A stretch of 64,000 nt of DNA from an uncultured Acetobacteroides sp. (GCF_963678165.1 NZ_OY782755.1:1426001-1490000), one strand, 5' to 3'. Positions 16,386 through 26,482 are shown, counted from the first letter of the stretch. Numbers and translations: made by a program. The notes: generated by a model from the letters alone, not told the origin.

Positions 16386-17639
16386 CTATTCCGATCTTAG
16401 CGCCTCTATTGGCTTAATGGTAACGGCTCGTTTTGCGGGAATGTATCCGGCAATCAGCCCTGCAATAACCAGAATTCCTAGGGCGGCAATAACAATCCCA
16501 ACATCAACCGTTGGATTTCGGAAGATCACGTTGCCGGGTTCTGCTGGGGTTTGGTTTATTGCAAAGTTGATTGCTTCGGTTATTGCAATGCCGAGCATCA
16601 TCCCGATATACCCAAATACCGAAGTAATAAGCACCGACTCTATCAGGATAAGCTTGATGATGGAGTTGGGCGATGCTCCCAAGGCCTTACGGATGCCAAA
16701 CTCCTTGGTTCGCTCCTTTACAGTAATCAGCATGATGTTGCTAACGCCAACAATTCCGGCTATTAGGGTTCCAATTCCCACAATCCAAACGAAAAGCTTT
16801 ATTGCCCAAAATATTTTCATGGTCTGGATGTAGTTCTCCGAGTTATTCCATAACCCCAATGCAGCCCTATCGTCGGGGTTGAAGGTGTGCAGCCTGGCAA
16901 ACCCTTTTCTGATGGTGGTGTTGTACTCCTCGTTCTCCTTCGCCGTTTTTAGGCTTTTGGCCGATAGAATGATGCCATCGTATCCTTTTTTTCCGAAGTC
17001 GTAGATGCTCTTGGCGGTCGAAATGGGGATGTACCCCTCCCGGTTATCGTTGCCGGTAACGTATTTCACGACGCCCACCACCTTATACATAACGTTGTTG
17101 ACGTTTACGTATCGGCCGATGGCATTCTCGTTGGGGAACAGCACCTCCTTAATCTTTTCGTTGATGGCTATAACCTTGCGCGTTTCGCGGATATCCATGA
17201 TGTTGATGAATCGGCCCATTCCCGGCAGAACCTCTATACCTTCTAGTGCTGCATAGTTCGATGTAACCCCCAGAAGCCCGTAAGATCCCGTCTTGTTTCC
17301 ATTGGAAAATGTAGCCGACTCCGATGGATAAAACTTGTAGGCAACCGTATCAACATAGGGGAGCTGCTTCTCGGATAGAAAGATGTCCTTCTCCGACATC
17401 TTCATTTTTCTTCCGCTTTGGTAGCCGCTGTATGCCATGGTGCTAGTTCCCGGCCACAGGTAAATGGCGTTCTTCGACTCGGAGGCGAAGTTCGTGCTCA
17501 CCCCATTGCTCAGCCCATTCCCCGATGCCAGAAGAATGATTAGCATAAAAATACCCCATGCAACGGCAAACCCGGTAAAGAAGGTTCTAAGCTTGTTGGC
17601 CTTTATGGTGGCCATTATCTCTTGCCATAAGTCTAGCAT
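16386..17639 (-). CDS. MacB-like ABC transporter permease (first permease)
   Basis: The 417-aa protein shows the same order as its neighbour: an N-terminal helix (FFTGFAVAWGIFMLIILLA), a periplasmic domain to about residue 265, then three helices with the loop TVKERTKEFGIRKALGASP. The gene starts 6 bp after the ATPase stop and is followed after 22 bp by the second permease. The two permeases are clearly related but differ throughout the periplasmic domain, which suggests an old duplication followed by specialisation into a heterodimer. Confidence 0.9.
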   Translation of the reverse strand: MLDLWQEIMATIKANKLRTFFTGFAVAWGIFMLIILLASGNGLSNGVSTNFASESKNAIYLWPGTSTMAYSGYQSGRKMKMSEKDIFLSEKQLPYVDTVAYKFYPSESATFSNGNKTGSYGLLGVTSNYAALEGIEVLPGMGRFINIMDIRETRKVIAINEKIKEVLFPNENAIGRYVNVNNVMYKVVGVVKYVTGNDNREGYIPISTAKSIYDFGKKGYDGIILSAKSLKTAKENEEYNTTIRKGFARLHTFNPDDRAALGLWNNSENYIQTMKIFWAIKLFVWIVGIGTLIAGIVGVSNIMLITVKERTKEFGIRKALGASPNSIIKLILIESVLITSVFGYIGMMLGIAITEAINFAINQTPAEPGNVIFRNPTVDVGIVIAALGILVIAGLIAGYIPAKRAVTIKPIEALRSE

Positions 17640-17645
17640 GGTGCC

Positions 17646-18317
17646 CTAGTTTTGGGTTATCGATTCGATGATGCCATCCTTTAGGTGGATGATCTTATCC
17701 GTCTTCTCGCCAACTGCCTTTTCGTGGGTTACAATAATCATCGTCATCCCCTTTTGGTTAACATCCTTAAGGATGCTCATCACCTCTTCGGATGTCTTGC
17801 TGTCGAGCGCCCCCGTAGGCTCATCGGCAAGGATAATTTGGGGGTTGGCGATCAGCGCACGCGCAATGGCAACGCGCTGCTTCTGCCCACCCGACATCTC
17901 GTTGGGCATGTGGGTTGCCCACTCTTTTAGCCCCAGCATATCCAGGTATTCCATGGCCATGATGTTGCGCTTCTTGCGGCTTACCTTTTGGTAGTACAGC
18001 GGCAGCGCCACATTCTCGATGGCATTCTTAAAGTTGATGAGGTTAAACGATTGGAAGATAAATCCAATCATCTGGTTGCGGTACTCTGCGGCCCGCTTCT
18101 CGCTCAGGTTGCTGATCAAAACATTGTTGAGGCGATATTCTCCGGTATCGTAGTTGTCGAGGATTCCCAAGATGTTGAGTAGGGTAGATTTTCCTGATCC
18201 TGAAGCACCCATGATGGACACAAAATCGCCCTCGTGGATGTTTAAATCGATGCCTTTTAGCACATGCAACGGGCTGCCGTTGTTGTATGTCTTATTAATG
18301 TCCTCAAGTTTTATCAT
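17646..18317 (-). CDS. ABC transporter ATPase, MacB/LolD type
   Basis: The 223-aa ATPase has Walker [10 protein letters not shown] (residues 37-45), Q-loop FIFQSFNLI, signature [15 protein letters not shown], Walker [14 protein letters not shown] and an H-loop in MIIVTHEKA. Length and motifs fit the LolD/MacB-type family that powers MacB-like permeases. It is the first gene of the operon running down to 12469. The 950-bp upstream region holds its promoter but also a 42-bp tandem array; no clear -7 element was identified. Confidence 0.93.
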   Translation of the reverse strand: MIKLEDINKTYNNGSPLHVLKGIDLNIHEGDFVSIMGASGSGKSTLLNILGILDNYDTGEYRLNNVLISNLSEKRAAEYRNQMIGFIFQSFNLINFKNAIENVALPLYYQKVSRKKRNIMAMEYLDMLGLKEWATHMPNEMSGGQKQRVAIARALIANPQIILADEPTGALDSKTSEEVMSILKDVNQKGMTMIIVTHEKAVGEKTDKIIHLKDGIIESITQN

Positions 18318-18619
18318 AGCACTATTATGATGAATTAACCCCCTTATGACGTACGCCCTAGCGAAAGGTTACAGCATTTTTGGAACAAAAAAGGTGGACA
18401 ACCTTCTTCGAATAATTAATTCTCTTTAAATCAATGCTAATCGTGCTTCTTTGAATCGGATATCCAACCTACACGAAAACGCCGATGCGTGTAATCTGCT
18501 GGCTCTGTAACAGCAAATAGGGGAGAGCATAGCAGGGATTTTGCCCTTGCAATTTCCCGAGCATTGATTGTTGGCTTGTTGGTAAATATTGGGGAGATAC
18601 GCCATTCCTAAGCAGATCT

Positions 18620-19038
18620 GTAAAATTGCATTGCAGGGTTGTCATCGCCCATTGCAGACCTGTAATATTGCATTGCGGAGTTGTCAATCGCTATTGTTGA
18701 CCTGTAATATTGCATTGCAGGGTTGTCAATCGCTATTGTTGGCCTGTAATATTGCATTGCGGAGTTGTCAATCGCTATTGTTGGCCTGTAATATTGCATT
18801 GCGGAGTTGTCAATCGCTATTGTTGGCCTGTAATATTGCATTGCAGGGTTGTCAAACGCAATTGCAGACCCGAAATATTGCATTGCAGGGTTGTCATCGC
18901 CAATTGCAGACCTGTAATATTGAATTGCGGAGTTGTCAATCGCTATTGCAGACCTGTAATAATGCAATGCGGAGTTGTCAATCGCTATTGTTGACCTGTA
19001 ATATCGAGTTGCGGGGTTGGCATTGCCCATTGTAGACC
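18620..19038. repeat. Intergenic 42-bp tandem array, ten units (2 x 21 bp)
   Basis: Units start at 18620, 18661, 18703, 18745, 18787, 18829, 18871, 18913, 18955 and 18997. All intervals are 42 bp except the first (41). A typical unit starts tgtaatattgcattgcgg and ends caatcgctattgttggcc. The two 21-bp halves resemble each other (both start tgt and share attg at the same offset), so the unit may derive from a 21-bp ancestor. Since 42 is a multiple of three, open frames appear on both strands (18589-19035 + and 18608-19030 -); I do not regard them as genes. The array lies downstream of dapF and upstream of the exporter operon. Confidence 0.85.
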
Positions 19039-19107
19039 TGCCTTCTGTTATTGTTTGTCCAATATTGTCGAATTAATTTACCCCATAACGAATCGAATTA
19101 AGAGTAT

Positions 19108-19132
19108 CGCTAGCAATGGCCGCTTGCTAGCG
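19108..19132. other. Small perfect inverted repeat 3' of dapF
   Basis: cgctagcaa (19108-19116) and ttgctagcg (19124-19132) are perfect 9-bp complements around a 7-base loop. No T run follows, so its role (processing site or weak terminator) is uncertain. Confidence 0.35.
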
Positions 19133-19219
19133 AATCCATTCAACCACATTACGATTCTTAACCACCATCAGCCACTCTCCCGAGTGAACGTTTATTTATT
19201 GAGATAGGTGAGATAAAGG

Positions 19220-19249
19220 AAAGGGCCCAAACAAGTATTTGAGCCCTTT
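19220..19249 (-). terminator. dapF terminator hairpin
   Basis: aaagggcccaaa (19220-19231) pairs with tttgagcccttt (19238-19249) with one mismatch. It lies 22 bp past the dapF stop; read on -, it is followed by a T-rich stretch. Confidence 0.7.
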
Positions 19250-19271
19250 CAGTCGTATTTTACTACCGCTG

Positions 19272-20066
19272 CTATTCTACGTTGATTGTGCCCTCAAAAA
19301 CTTTTTCTGCAGGACCTGTTAGCCAAACATTCTCGAAGGTCCCGTCTTCTTTCCTGTCGAACGATACCTGTAGGTTACCTCCCATTACCTCCACGTCCCA
19401 AACGTTCTGATCCGATTCGAGAAATAAGGACGCTGCAATTGCGGCAGCCGTTGAACCTGTTCCACAGGCAAGAGTTTCGTCCTCAACGCCACGTTCGTAG
19501 GTGCGTACAAAGATTTCGTCGTCAAAAATCTCAACAAAGTTTACGTTTGTACCGCCTGGCGCAAACTTTGGATCGTTGCGAATGGCCTGACCCTCCTCGT
19601 AGACGTCCAGATTCTCCAGATCCTCAACAAAGGCAACGTAGTGAGGCGAACCTGTATTGACAAAGTAGTAGTCGTCGTTCTCTTCAACCTCTTTTACATC
19701 AATCATCTTAAGCTTTACGAGCATCTCTCCATCCTCTTCTGTGAAAAATGCCTCGTGCAACCCATCGATGCTGTTGAACTCCACCTTCTCAGCAGAGCCC
19801 AGTCCAAGCGATCTGGCAAATACGGAAATGCATCGTCCTCCATTCCCGCACATGGTCGATTCCTTCCCATCTGCGTTGAAGTAGCGCATGTAGAAATCAT
19901 GCTTATCGTCCTTTTCAAGAAGCATTAACCCATCGGCACCTATGCCAAAGTTTCTGTCGCAAAGCATTTCAACAGTGTCAATGCTAGGCGAGAACTCGCC
20001 CTTTCGGTTGTCTATAATAACAAAGTCATTGCCTGCTCCTTGGTATTTTTCAAACTTCAATATCAT
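19272..20066 (-). CDS. dapF: Diaminopimelate epimerase
   Basis: The 264-aa enzyme interconverts LL- and meso-diaminopimelate in lysine and peptidoglycan synthesis in the cytoplasm. Both catalytic cysteines are visible: the first in MCGNGGRC (about residue 73), the second in LACGTGSTAAA (about residue 200). The start motif KYQGAGNDFVIID is typical. It stands alone on -, divergent from htrA, with a hairpin terminator 22 bp downstream and the 42-bp array beyond it. Confidence 0.96.
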   Translation of the reverse strand: MILKFEKYQGAGNDFVIIDNRKGEFSPSIDTVEMLCDRNFGIGADGLMLLEKDDKHDFYMRYFNADGKESTMCGNGGRCISVFARSLGLGSAEKVEFNSIDGLHEAFFTEEDGEMLVKLKMIDVKEVEENDDYYFVNTGSPHYVAFVEDLENLDVYEEGQAIRNDPKFAPGGTNVNFVEIFDDEIFVRTYERGVEDETLACGTGSTAAAIAASLFLESDQNVWDVEVMGGNLQVSFDRKEDGTFENVWLTGPAEKVFEGTINVE

Positions 20067-20344
20067 GTTGTAACATTTTAATGTTCCTAAATTAGTTGTT
20101 TGGTTCTAATAACAGGGAAATAGTTCTCTTTTTATTTGGGTTAATCTATGTTACGCATCTGTAATCGTTATAATAAAAGGCATCACTTTTGAGTTATTGT
20201 GCTAAGTGAAAAACTTGACAACGCTGTAGTGTATGCCATTCGTTTTAAGATTAATATGGCATATCTAAAGATGTAATTTGTCAAGGATATCTGTCGTTGT
20301 GTCAGTGAAGGAAACTTCAAGTTGAAAATTTAAATCTAACGCAT

Positions 20345-21808
20345 ATGAGAAAAGAAAATTTGGTTGCAATTGTTGCAGCAGCATTGCTAGGTGGTGCCGT
20401 TTCGTCAATTTTGGCAATTACCATTATGCAAAAGAGATTTGTTACCACACAAGATTTGATGAATCCTCAGCTAAGTCTGGTTAGCAATCAGGCTGGTAAT
20501 TCAGCAGGAGGAGGTGCCGATTTTACCTATGCTGCCGAACAATCTGTAAACAGCGTGGTACACGTTAAAACCTACTCCTCGGAGGTTGAACAAGCTGATC
20601 CGTTTTTTGAATTCTTTTTTGGACAACCAACTCCTCGTCAACGCCAAGATCAGCCAGTCCCAAGGGGGGCTGGATCTGGGGTTATTGTTTCAAAGGATGG
20701 CTACATCGTTACCAATAACCACGTTGTTGATGGTGCAGAAAAGGTGATGGTAACCCTAAACGATAAGCGTTCCTTCGAGGCAAAAGTTGTCGGAACAGAT
20801 CCTAATTCCGATATCGCTCTGCTAAAGATTAATCAAACTGACTTACCCTTTATGCGCATAGGCGATTCCGACAATCTTCGTATTGGAGAATGGGTAATAG
20901 CCGTTGGTAACCCATTCAACCTAACCTCTACGGTTACCGCTGGAATTGTAAGTGCTAAGGGTAGGAATCTTCCTGTTCGCGAAGATATGAACCAGTACCA
21001 GGTTGAGTCGTTCATTCAAACTGATGCGGTTGTAAATCCAGGAAATTCTGGCGGGGCTTTGGTAAATACCAAAGGAGAACTAATTGGTATCAATACGGCA
21101 ATTTACACACAAAACGGAGTGTTTAACGGATATTCGTTTGCAATTCCTGCCAGCATTGTAAAGAAAGTGATATACGACCTAATGGAGTATGGTGCTGTTC
21201 AAAGAGGATTTCTGGGAATTTCGATGAGCGATATAACTTCAGACAATGCGGAAAAGCTAGGATTAAAGAATCTTCTTTCTGGTGTTTACGTTGCTGAGGT
21301 TACTGCTGGTGGTGGTGCAGCCGCGGCTGGCATTCAAAAAGGGGATGTGGTTGAGTCTATTAATGGGATGAATGTTAATTCGATAGCGCAGCTGCAGGAG
21401 CAGGTCGCCCGTTATCGTCCTGGTGATAATGTAGATATTTCGCTAATTCGTGATGGTAAAGTGAAACATTTTAAGGTTACTTTACGTAAAACATCAAGTG
21501 GTGACAATCAAGAGATAGCCGTTAAAGGCAGTTTTACTGCGATGGGTGCCACGTATGCCAATGTTAGTCCCCAATTAAAGAATAGCTTAATGCTTAAGGG
21601 AGGAGTTCAGATCGTTGAATTAGAGAATGGGAAGTTAAAGTCTCAAGGCATCCGAAAAGGGCTAATAATACTACGTATAAACCGACAACCAATTAGCAGT
21701 GTGGAGGATCTGGCTGAAATCTTTGCTAATGCTCAACAGCGACAGGTTATAACTATAGAAGGAGTCTATCCAAATGGGCTGCAGGCTTTGTACAGTATAG
21801 GCATTTAA
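20345..21808 (+). CDS. htrA: HtrA/DegP-type periplasmic serine protease
   Basis: The 487-aa protein has an N-terminal signal or anchor helix (LVAIVAAALLGGAVSSILAI), a trypsin-like domain with triad His126 (VTNNHVV), Asp156 (NSDIALL) and Ser235 (NPGNSGGAL), and two PDZ domains (about residues 265-375 and 400-487). This is the DegP/DegQ architecture, acting in envelope protein quality control. The gene lies 38 bp before rpoD on the same strand, so they may share a transcript. The second PDZ is somewhat divergent but complete. Confidence 0.95.
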   Translation: MRKENLVAIVAAALLGGAVSSILAITIMQKRFVTTQDLMNPQLSLVSNQAGNSAGGGADFTYAAEQSVNSVVHVKTYSSEVEQADPFFEFFFGQPTPRQRQDQPVPRGAGSGVIVSKDGYIVTNNHVVDGAEKVMVTLNDKRSFEAKVVGTDPNSDIALLKINQTDLPFMRIGDSDNLRIGEWVIAVGNPFNLTSTVTAGIVSAKGRNLPVREDMNQYQVESFIQTDAVVNPGNSGGALVNTKGELIGINTAIYTQNGVFNGYSFAIPASIVKKVIYDLMEYGAVQRGFLGISMSDITSDNAEKLGLKNLLSGVYVAEVTAGGGAAAAGIQKGDVVESINGMNVNSIAQLQEQVARYRPGDNVDISLIRDGKVKHFKVTLRKTSSGDNQEIAVKGSFTAMGATYANVSPQLKNSLMLKGGVQIVELENGKLKSQGIRKGLIILRINRQPISSVEDLAEIFANAQQRQVITIEGVYPNGLQALYSIGI

Positions 21809-21846
21809 GTTTGGAGAAGAACTAAACACAAAGTTAATATATTTTC

Positions 21847-22707
21847 ATGAGACAGCTTAAAATCACCAAATCGATTACCAACAGAGAGAGCGCATCTCTT
21901 GACAAGTACCTACAGGAAATTGGCAAGGAGGAACTTATTACTGTTGAAGAAGAGGTTGAATTGGCACAACGAATCAAAAAAGGCGATCAGGTAGCCCTCG
22001 AAAAGCTTACCCGCGCTAACCTTCGTTTCGTGGTGTCGGTAGCAAAGCAGTATCAAAATCAAGGGTTGAGCCTACCTGACCTTATCAATGAGGGTAACCT
22101 CGGTTTGATTAAGGCTGCTGAGAAGTTTGATGAAACCCGTGGTTTTAAATTCATCTCTTATGCGGTTTGGTGGATTCGTCAATCAATCCTTCAGGCTTTA
22201 GCTGAGCAGTCGCGTATTGTACGTCTTCCACTTAACCAGGTGGGATCGCTTAACAAGATCAACAAGGCGTTTGCAAAATTTGAGCAGGAAAACGAGCGTA
22301 CTCCATCACCAGAGGAATTGGCTGATGCACTTGATCTTCCAAAAGAAAAGGTGTCGGATACTCTTCGCGTTGCTGGTCGCCACGTATCGGTGGATGCTCC
22401 ATTCGTCGATGGAGAGGACAACAGCCTTTTGGACGTGCTTGTTAATCCTGATTCGCCAAATGCAGACCGTAGCCTAATTAACGAGTCGTTGGTTAAGGAA
22501 ATTGAGCGTGCATTGTCGACTTTAACTGATAGGGAACGTGATATTATCCGCCTATTCTTTGGTATCGGTTGCAGCGAAATGACACTTGAAGAGATTGGAG
22601 AGAAGTTTGGTCTTACACGTGAACGTGTTCGTCAGATTAAAGAAAAAGCAATTCGCCGTCTTCGTCACAGCACTCGCAGTAAGCACCTTAAAAGCTTCCT
22701 TGGCTAG
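21847..22707 (+). CDS. rpoD: Primary RNA polymerase sigma factor RpoD/SigA
   Basis: The 286-aa sigma-70 factor carries region 1.2 ([16 protein letters not shown]), region 2 with the core-binding and -10 reading helices ([17 protein letters not shown] and [15 protein letters not shown]), region 3 and region 4 ([24 protein letters not shown] sequence near 245-270). It lacks the long region 1.1 and non-conserved region of proteobacterial RpoD, as is usual in Bacteroidetes, whose primary sigma reads TTTG/TAnnTTTG promoters. A strong terminator follows 24 bp after the stop. Confidence 0.96.
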   Translation: MRQLKITKSITNRESASLDKYLQEIGKEELITVEEEVELAQRIKKGDQVALEKLTRANLRFVVSVAKQYQNQGLSLPDLINEGNLGLIKAAEKFDETRGFKFISYAVWWIRQSILQALAEQSRIVRLPLNQVGSLNKINKAFAKFEQENERTPSPEELADALDLPKEKVSDTLRVAGRHVSVDAPFVDGEDNSLLDVLVNPDSPNADRSLINESLVKEIERALSTLTDRERDIIRLFFGIGCSEMTLEEIGEKFGLTRERVRQIKEKAIRRLRHSTRSKHLKSFLG

Positions 22708-22730
22708 AAAATATTTATGGAAATTACTTG

Positions 22731-22759
22731 ATGCCCGCAACACCAGCGGGCATTTTTTT
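22731..22759 (+). terminator. rpoD terminator
   Basis: atgcccgc (22731-22738) and gcgggcat (22746-22753) form a perfect 8-bp stem followed by a T run to 22759. Confidence 0.9.
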
Positions 22760-22788
22760 GTTTGATGGGCTAAAACTGTTAAAAAGAA

Positions 22789-22815
22789 TGAGGCTGCCCT
22801 TTGGGGACAGCCTCA
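22789..22815 (-). terminator. fabI terminator
   Basis: tgaggctgcc (22789-22798) and gacagcctca (22806-22815) pair with one mismatch. Read on -, TTCTTTTT follows. It lies 25 bp past the fabI stop. Confidence 0.75.
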
Positions 22816-22839
22816 CCAATTATAGATTAGTCAATTTCT

Positions 22840-23709
22840 TTACTTTGCTTTCTTAGTTTTAGCCTTATTCTCAATATCGGTGTACTCAATCTCGAGACTT
22901 TTATTGTACATAGCCATTGCGCGTGCGCTCATACCCATGCTCGAGAAACCACCATCGTGGAGTAGGTTTTGCATGGTTACCTTACGGGTTAAATCAGAGA
23001 AAAGGGCAATGGTGTAGTCGGCACACTCTTCAGCCGTAGCGTTGCCAAGGGGTGACATCCTATCGGAAAAGTCCATCAAGCCATCGAAACCCATGATTCC
23101 ACCTCCGGCAGTTGTCATGGTAGGCGATTGTGAAATGGTGTTGATGCGAACATGCTTTTCGCGACCATAGATATATCCAAAGCTGCGGGCAATAGATTCG
23201 AGGAGTGCTTTTGCATCAGCCATGTCATTGTAACCGTATAAGGTGCGCTGTGCGGCAACGTACGAGTAGGCAACGATTGATCCCCACTCGTTCATGGCGT
23301 CGAGTTTGCGGCAAGTCTGAATGACTTTATGAAATGAGATGGCAGATATGTCGAGCGTTTTTTGAAGATAGTCGTAGTCGAGATCGTCGTAAGTTTTTCC
23401 TTTGCGAACGTTTGGAGACATTCCAATGGAGTGAAGAACAAAGTCGAGTTTCCCTCCAAGAATTTCCATTGATTCTGCAATAAGTTTCTCAAGGTCTTTT
23501 ACATTAGTTGCATCGGCAGGAATAACAGTAGATCCGGTTTTTTTTGCCAACTCATCAAGTTCTCCTAATCGAAGAGCTACAGGAGTGTTTGTTAAAACAA
23601 ATATAGCACCTTCTTCATGTGCCTTTTCAGCAACTTTCCACGCAATAGATTTGTCATTTAATGCTCCGAAAATGATTCCTCTTTTGCCTTTAAGTAGGTT
23701 GTATGACAT
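22840..23709 (-). CDS. fabI: Enoyl-[acyl-carrier-protein] reductase (NADH)
   Basis: The 289-aa short-chain-dehydrogenase-fold enzyme performs the last reduction in each round of fatty-acid elongation. It begins LLKGKRGIIFGALNDKSIAW, the FabI nucleotide-binding pattern, and carries the active-site pair in YGYNDMADAKALLE (Tyr and Lys). It is about 25 residues longer than typical FabI, with a Lys-rich C-terminal tail (KAKTKKAK). It stands alone between the rpoD and recN transcripts. Confidence 0.95.
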   Translation of the reverse strand: MSYNLLKGKRGIIFGALNDKSIAWKVAEKAHEEGAIFVLTNTPVALRLGELDELAKKTGSTVIPADATNVKDLEKLIAESMEILGGKLDFVLHSIGMSPNVRKGKTYDDLDYDYLQKTLDISAISFHKVIQTCRKLDAMNEWGSIVAYSYVAAQRTLYGYNDMADAKALLESIARSFGYIYGREKHVRINTISQSPTMTTAGGGIMGFDGLMDFSDRMSPLGNATAEECADYTIALFSDLTRKVTMQNLLHDGGFSSMGMSARAMAMYNKSLEIEYTDIENKAKTKKAK

Positions 23710-23889
23710 TGATTTTTAGTTTAGTTAAACAAATATAGGGATAAAAAGCGGATGATGCCGACAGTCATCTATTAACATAGACTAAATCGGATACTCAAGC
23801 CCATAACCCCAATAGTAGGGTAAAGTTCAATAAAGATTTATGTGAGCAGAGGAATCGTCCATTGCTATAGGTTTCTTCCTAAGAAAATC

Positions 23890-25542
23890 CTAGTTATTTA
23901 AGAGTGCTTTAGCATTTTTGATGGCTGCATCGGTGATATTTTTGCCGCTGAGCATTTTAGCAATTTCGCTAATACGCTCCTGAGCGTTGAGTAGCTTAAT
24001 TTGAGTTGATGTAGCAGCGTCTCCTGTTTCTTTATATACAAAGAAGTGGTAATCGCCTTTGCTGGCAATTTGAGGAAGGTGGGTTATGTTGATTACCTGA
24101 ATGCTTTGCGACACATCCTTTATGATGGAGCCCATTTTATCGGCAACTTCGCCCGAAACTCCAGTGTCAATCTCATCAAATATAATGGTGGGCAAGTCGC
24201 CTTTCTTTGCAAGTAGTGTTTTGATGCTAAGCATTAGACGTGACATTTCTCCACCAGAGGCAACCTTTGCAACGCTTTGAAGCGGGAGTAATTTGTTGGC
24301 AGAAAATAGAAATTCTACCTTGTCTATACCGGTGTTGGTTAACTCAGTTTCGTTGATATCTATTTGAACTTTAGCATGGGGCATTCCTAACTCACTAAGT
24401 TGATGCTCTATGTAGTTGTGAATTTGCTCGGTTACACTTTTTCTCTTTTCCGACAGTTGAATTGCTAGCGCTTTTGTTTCAGCATGTAATGCGCTTGTAA
24501 GCATACGCTGTTTTTCAATCTGTTCGTCGAAGTTGGCTATGAGCGAAAGTTTTGATTCGAATTCGTCGCGAAGAGATAATAGTTCAGCAACCGAGGAAAC
24601 GCGGTGCTTTTGCTGTAGGGTGTATAGCAAGTCAAGTCTTTCTTTTACTTGGCGCAGCCTTTCTGGATTTATCTCAATCTTTTCGTTGAAGTTTATAATC
24701 TCATCGCTGATGTCTTTTATCTCGATAGAGATGCTGTCAAGTCTTTCTAAAATAGATTCCGATTTGTGGAAAACATCTTTGATGCGTCTAACCGATTGCT
24801 GACAACTTTTTAGCGTATGGATGATTGCCATGTCCGATTCGGAAATGGCTTCGCTGCAAAATTGAAGTTCTGTTTTTATAGTTTCAGCATTAGATAGCTC
24901 CTTTTCCTCTTCCTCGAGTGCTTCCTGTTCTTCTTCCGCAAGGTTAGCATCAGCAAGCTGCTGGTACTGGAAGGTGTAGTAGTCGAAGTCGGCGGCAGAC
25001 TTATTTTGCTCTTCGATGAGGTCTTGTAGTTTTTTATCCTCCTTCTTATACGAAGCAAAGGTTTGCTGGTATTGAAGCAGTAGCGCGTTGTTCCCGGCTG
25101 CTACATCCAATACATTCATCTGAAAATTATGGTTGGAGATAAGCAGCGTTTCGTGCTGTGAGTGAATGTCGATGAGCATTAACCCGAAATCTCGTAGGGT
25201 AGTAAGGTTTACAGGAGTGTCGTTGATGAAGGCGCGCGACTTGCCGCTTGGCGTTATCAGCCTTCGAATAGCTGCTTGCTTGTCGTATTCTATGTCGTTT
25301 CCCTCAAAAAACTTAGCAAGATTCATCTTTTCTATATTAAAGATGCCTTCTATGATGCAGCTCTTTTCGGGATTCTTTAGCGTTGAGGTGTCGGCTCGTT
25401 GACCCAATATAAGTCCAAGAGCGCCTAGTAGAATAGATTTTCCAGCACCAGTTTCGCCGGTGATGATGTTCAAGCCCTGTTTAAACTCGATATTGAGTTT
25501 GTCAATAAGGGCATAATTCTCTACGGATAACGATTGGAGCAT
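23890..25542 (-). CDS. recN: DNA repair protein RecN
   Basis: The 550-aa SMC-like ATPase has Walker A GETGAGKS (about residues 30-37), a long coiled-coil middle (about 155-370), the signature VASGGEMSRLMLSIK and Walker B TIIFDEIDTGVSG. It acts in double-strand-break repair. It is the last gene of the bamD-rpoZ-coaBC-DUF4835-recN block, with a 10-bp gap to the gene before it. Length is normal. Confidence 0.96.
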   Translation of the reverse strand: MLQSLSVENYALIDKLNIEFKQGLNIITGETGAGKSILLGALGLILGQRADTSTLKNPEKSCIIEGIFNIEKMNLAKFFEGNDIEYDKQAAIRRLITPSGKSRAFINDTPVNLTTLRDFGLMLIDIHSQHETLLISNHNFQMNVLDVAAGNNALLLQYQQTFASYKKEDKKLQDLIEEQNKSAADFDYYTFQYQQLADANLAEEEQEALEEEEKELSNAETIKTELQFCSEAISESDMAIIHTLKSCQQSVRRIKDVFHKSESILERLDSISIEIKDISDEIINFNEKIEINPERLRQVKERLDLLYTLQQKHRVSSVAELLSLRDEFESKLSLIANFDEQIEKQRMLTSALHAETKALAIQLSEKRKSVTEQIHNYIEHQLSELGMPHAKVQIDINETELTNTGIDKVEFLFSANKLLPLQSVAKVASGGEMSRLMLSIKTLLAKKGDLPTIIFDEIDTGVSGEVADKMGSIIKDVSQSIQVINITHLPQIASKGDYHFFVYKETGDAATSTQIKLLNAQERISEIAKMLSGKNITDAAIKNAKALLNN

Positions 25543-25552
25543 GGCAGAGTCG

Positions 25553-26470
25553 TTAGTTTGTCTTTTTCTCTTCTGTGATTTTTTTGTACTTAGGGTCGTT
25601 GGCTTGATCTATCTCAGCAAGTATTTGGTAAACCCGTTGCTTTTCCGATGCGTATGCCTCTGAGTATACATTCACAATTTCGTCCGATTTGGCATCAAAG
25701 AATATTTTAAGAAGAAATAAGTTGGGGTCTGGCTTATCTCGAAACACCTTCTGGATGCTGAGCAAACTGTTGGTGATTTCGTCTCGCCCCTCTGCAACTT
25801 TTGATGCCATTTGGTCGAGACCTAGGCGATGGTACATATAAATGGCGCTTCGTACCTGCGAATACTTGGGGTTGAGCAGGTTTTCTACCAGCCAATAACG
25901 GTTTTTTCGTGATGATTCGAAGGATTTCCATCCTTTTTCGGGAGCTGTTTGCGCATTGCTAACAATCTTTTCTGCCTTTTTGAAGAACTCAGTGCCGCCC
26001 TTTGTCGAAAATGAGTCGTAGTCGAGGCCAATAACGATGTAGGTGTAGTAGGCGAGAAGCGATGTTAGCGCAGAACCATACGAGTTTTCGTTGAATTCAA
26101 GCTTATTAAACTCTTGGTAGCTAAACTGAACATCGTTGTCGTTGAAGTTGAAGAGTACAGTGGTGTATGAGGAGCCAAAAACAGGTCGGCGTGCCTGTAC
26201 CTGAAGTGTTCCTTTATACTCGTTCGGACCAACTTGTTCGGTGATGTTAAGAAGAAAGTTGCATTCGATGCGCTCATCCGTTGAGTACACGTTGTTGCTC
26301 CACGAGCGGTTGTTCATAAACTCGTAGAGATCGGTTTGCATTGTCTGAAAAACTTGCCGATAAGTTCCCTGTATTTGAGATGCGTTTACCGAAATATTGC
26401 ATCTCAGATCCTGAGCTTCGGTAAGTCTACCAGCAAGAAGAACAAGTGCAAGAAGAAGCAACTTTTTCAT
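25553..26470 (-). CDS. DUF4835-family secreted protein
   Basis: The 305-aa protein has a signal peptide (MKKLLLLALVLLAGRLTEAQ), then a conserved sequence with NVSVNASQ-like start (CNISVNASQIQGTYRQVFQ) and an Asn/Phe-rich middle (FNFNDNDVQFSYQEFNKL). It matches the DUF4835 family that sits between coaBC and recN in many Bacteroidetes. Its biochemical role is unknown; periplasmic or outer-membrane location is inferred from the signal peptide. It lies 12 bp after coaBC and 10 bp before recN. Confidence 0.85.
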   Translation of the reverse strand: MKKLLLLALVLLAGRLTEAQDLRCNISVNASQIQGTYRQVFQTMQTDLYEFMNNRSWSNNVYSTDERIECNFLLNITEQVGPNEYKGTLQVQARRPVFGSSYTTVLFNFNDNDVQFSYQEFNKLEFNENSYGSALTSLLAYYTYIVIGLDYDSFSTKGGTEFFKKAEKIVSNAQTAPEKGWKSFESSRKNRYWLVENLLNPKYSQVRSAIYMYHRLGLDQMASKVAEGRDEITNSLLSIQKVFRDKPDPNLFLLKIFFDAKSDEIVNVYSEAYASEKQRVYQILAEIDQANDPKYKKITEEKKTN

Positions 26471-26482
26471 TCCACAACCAAG

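Noticed and set aside
18589..19035. Repeat-protein genes on either strand through the 42-bp array
   Set aside because: The period is a multiple of three, so frames stay open on both strands; no signal, no conserved start and no domain.
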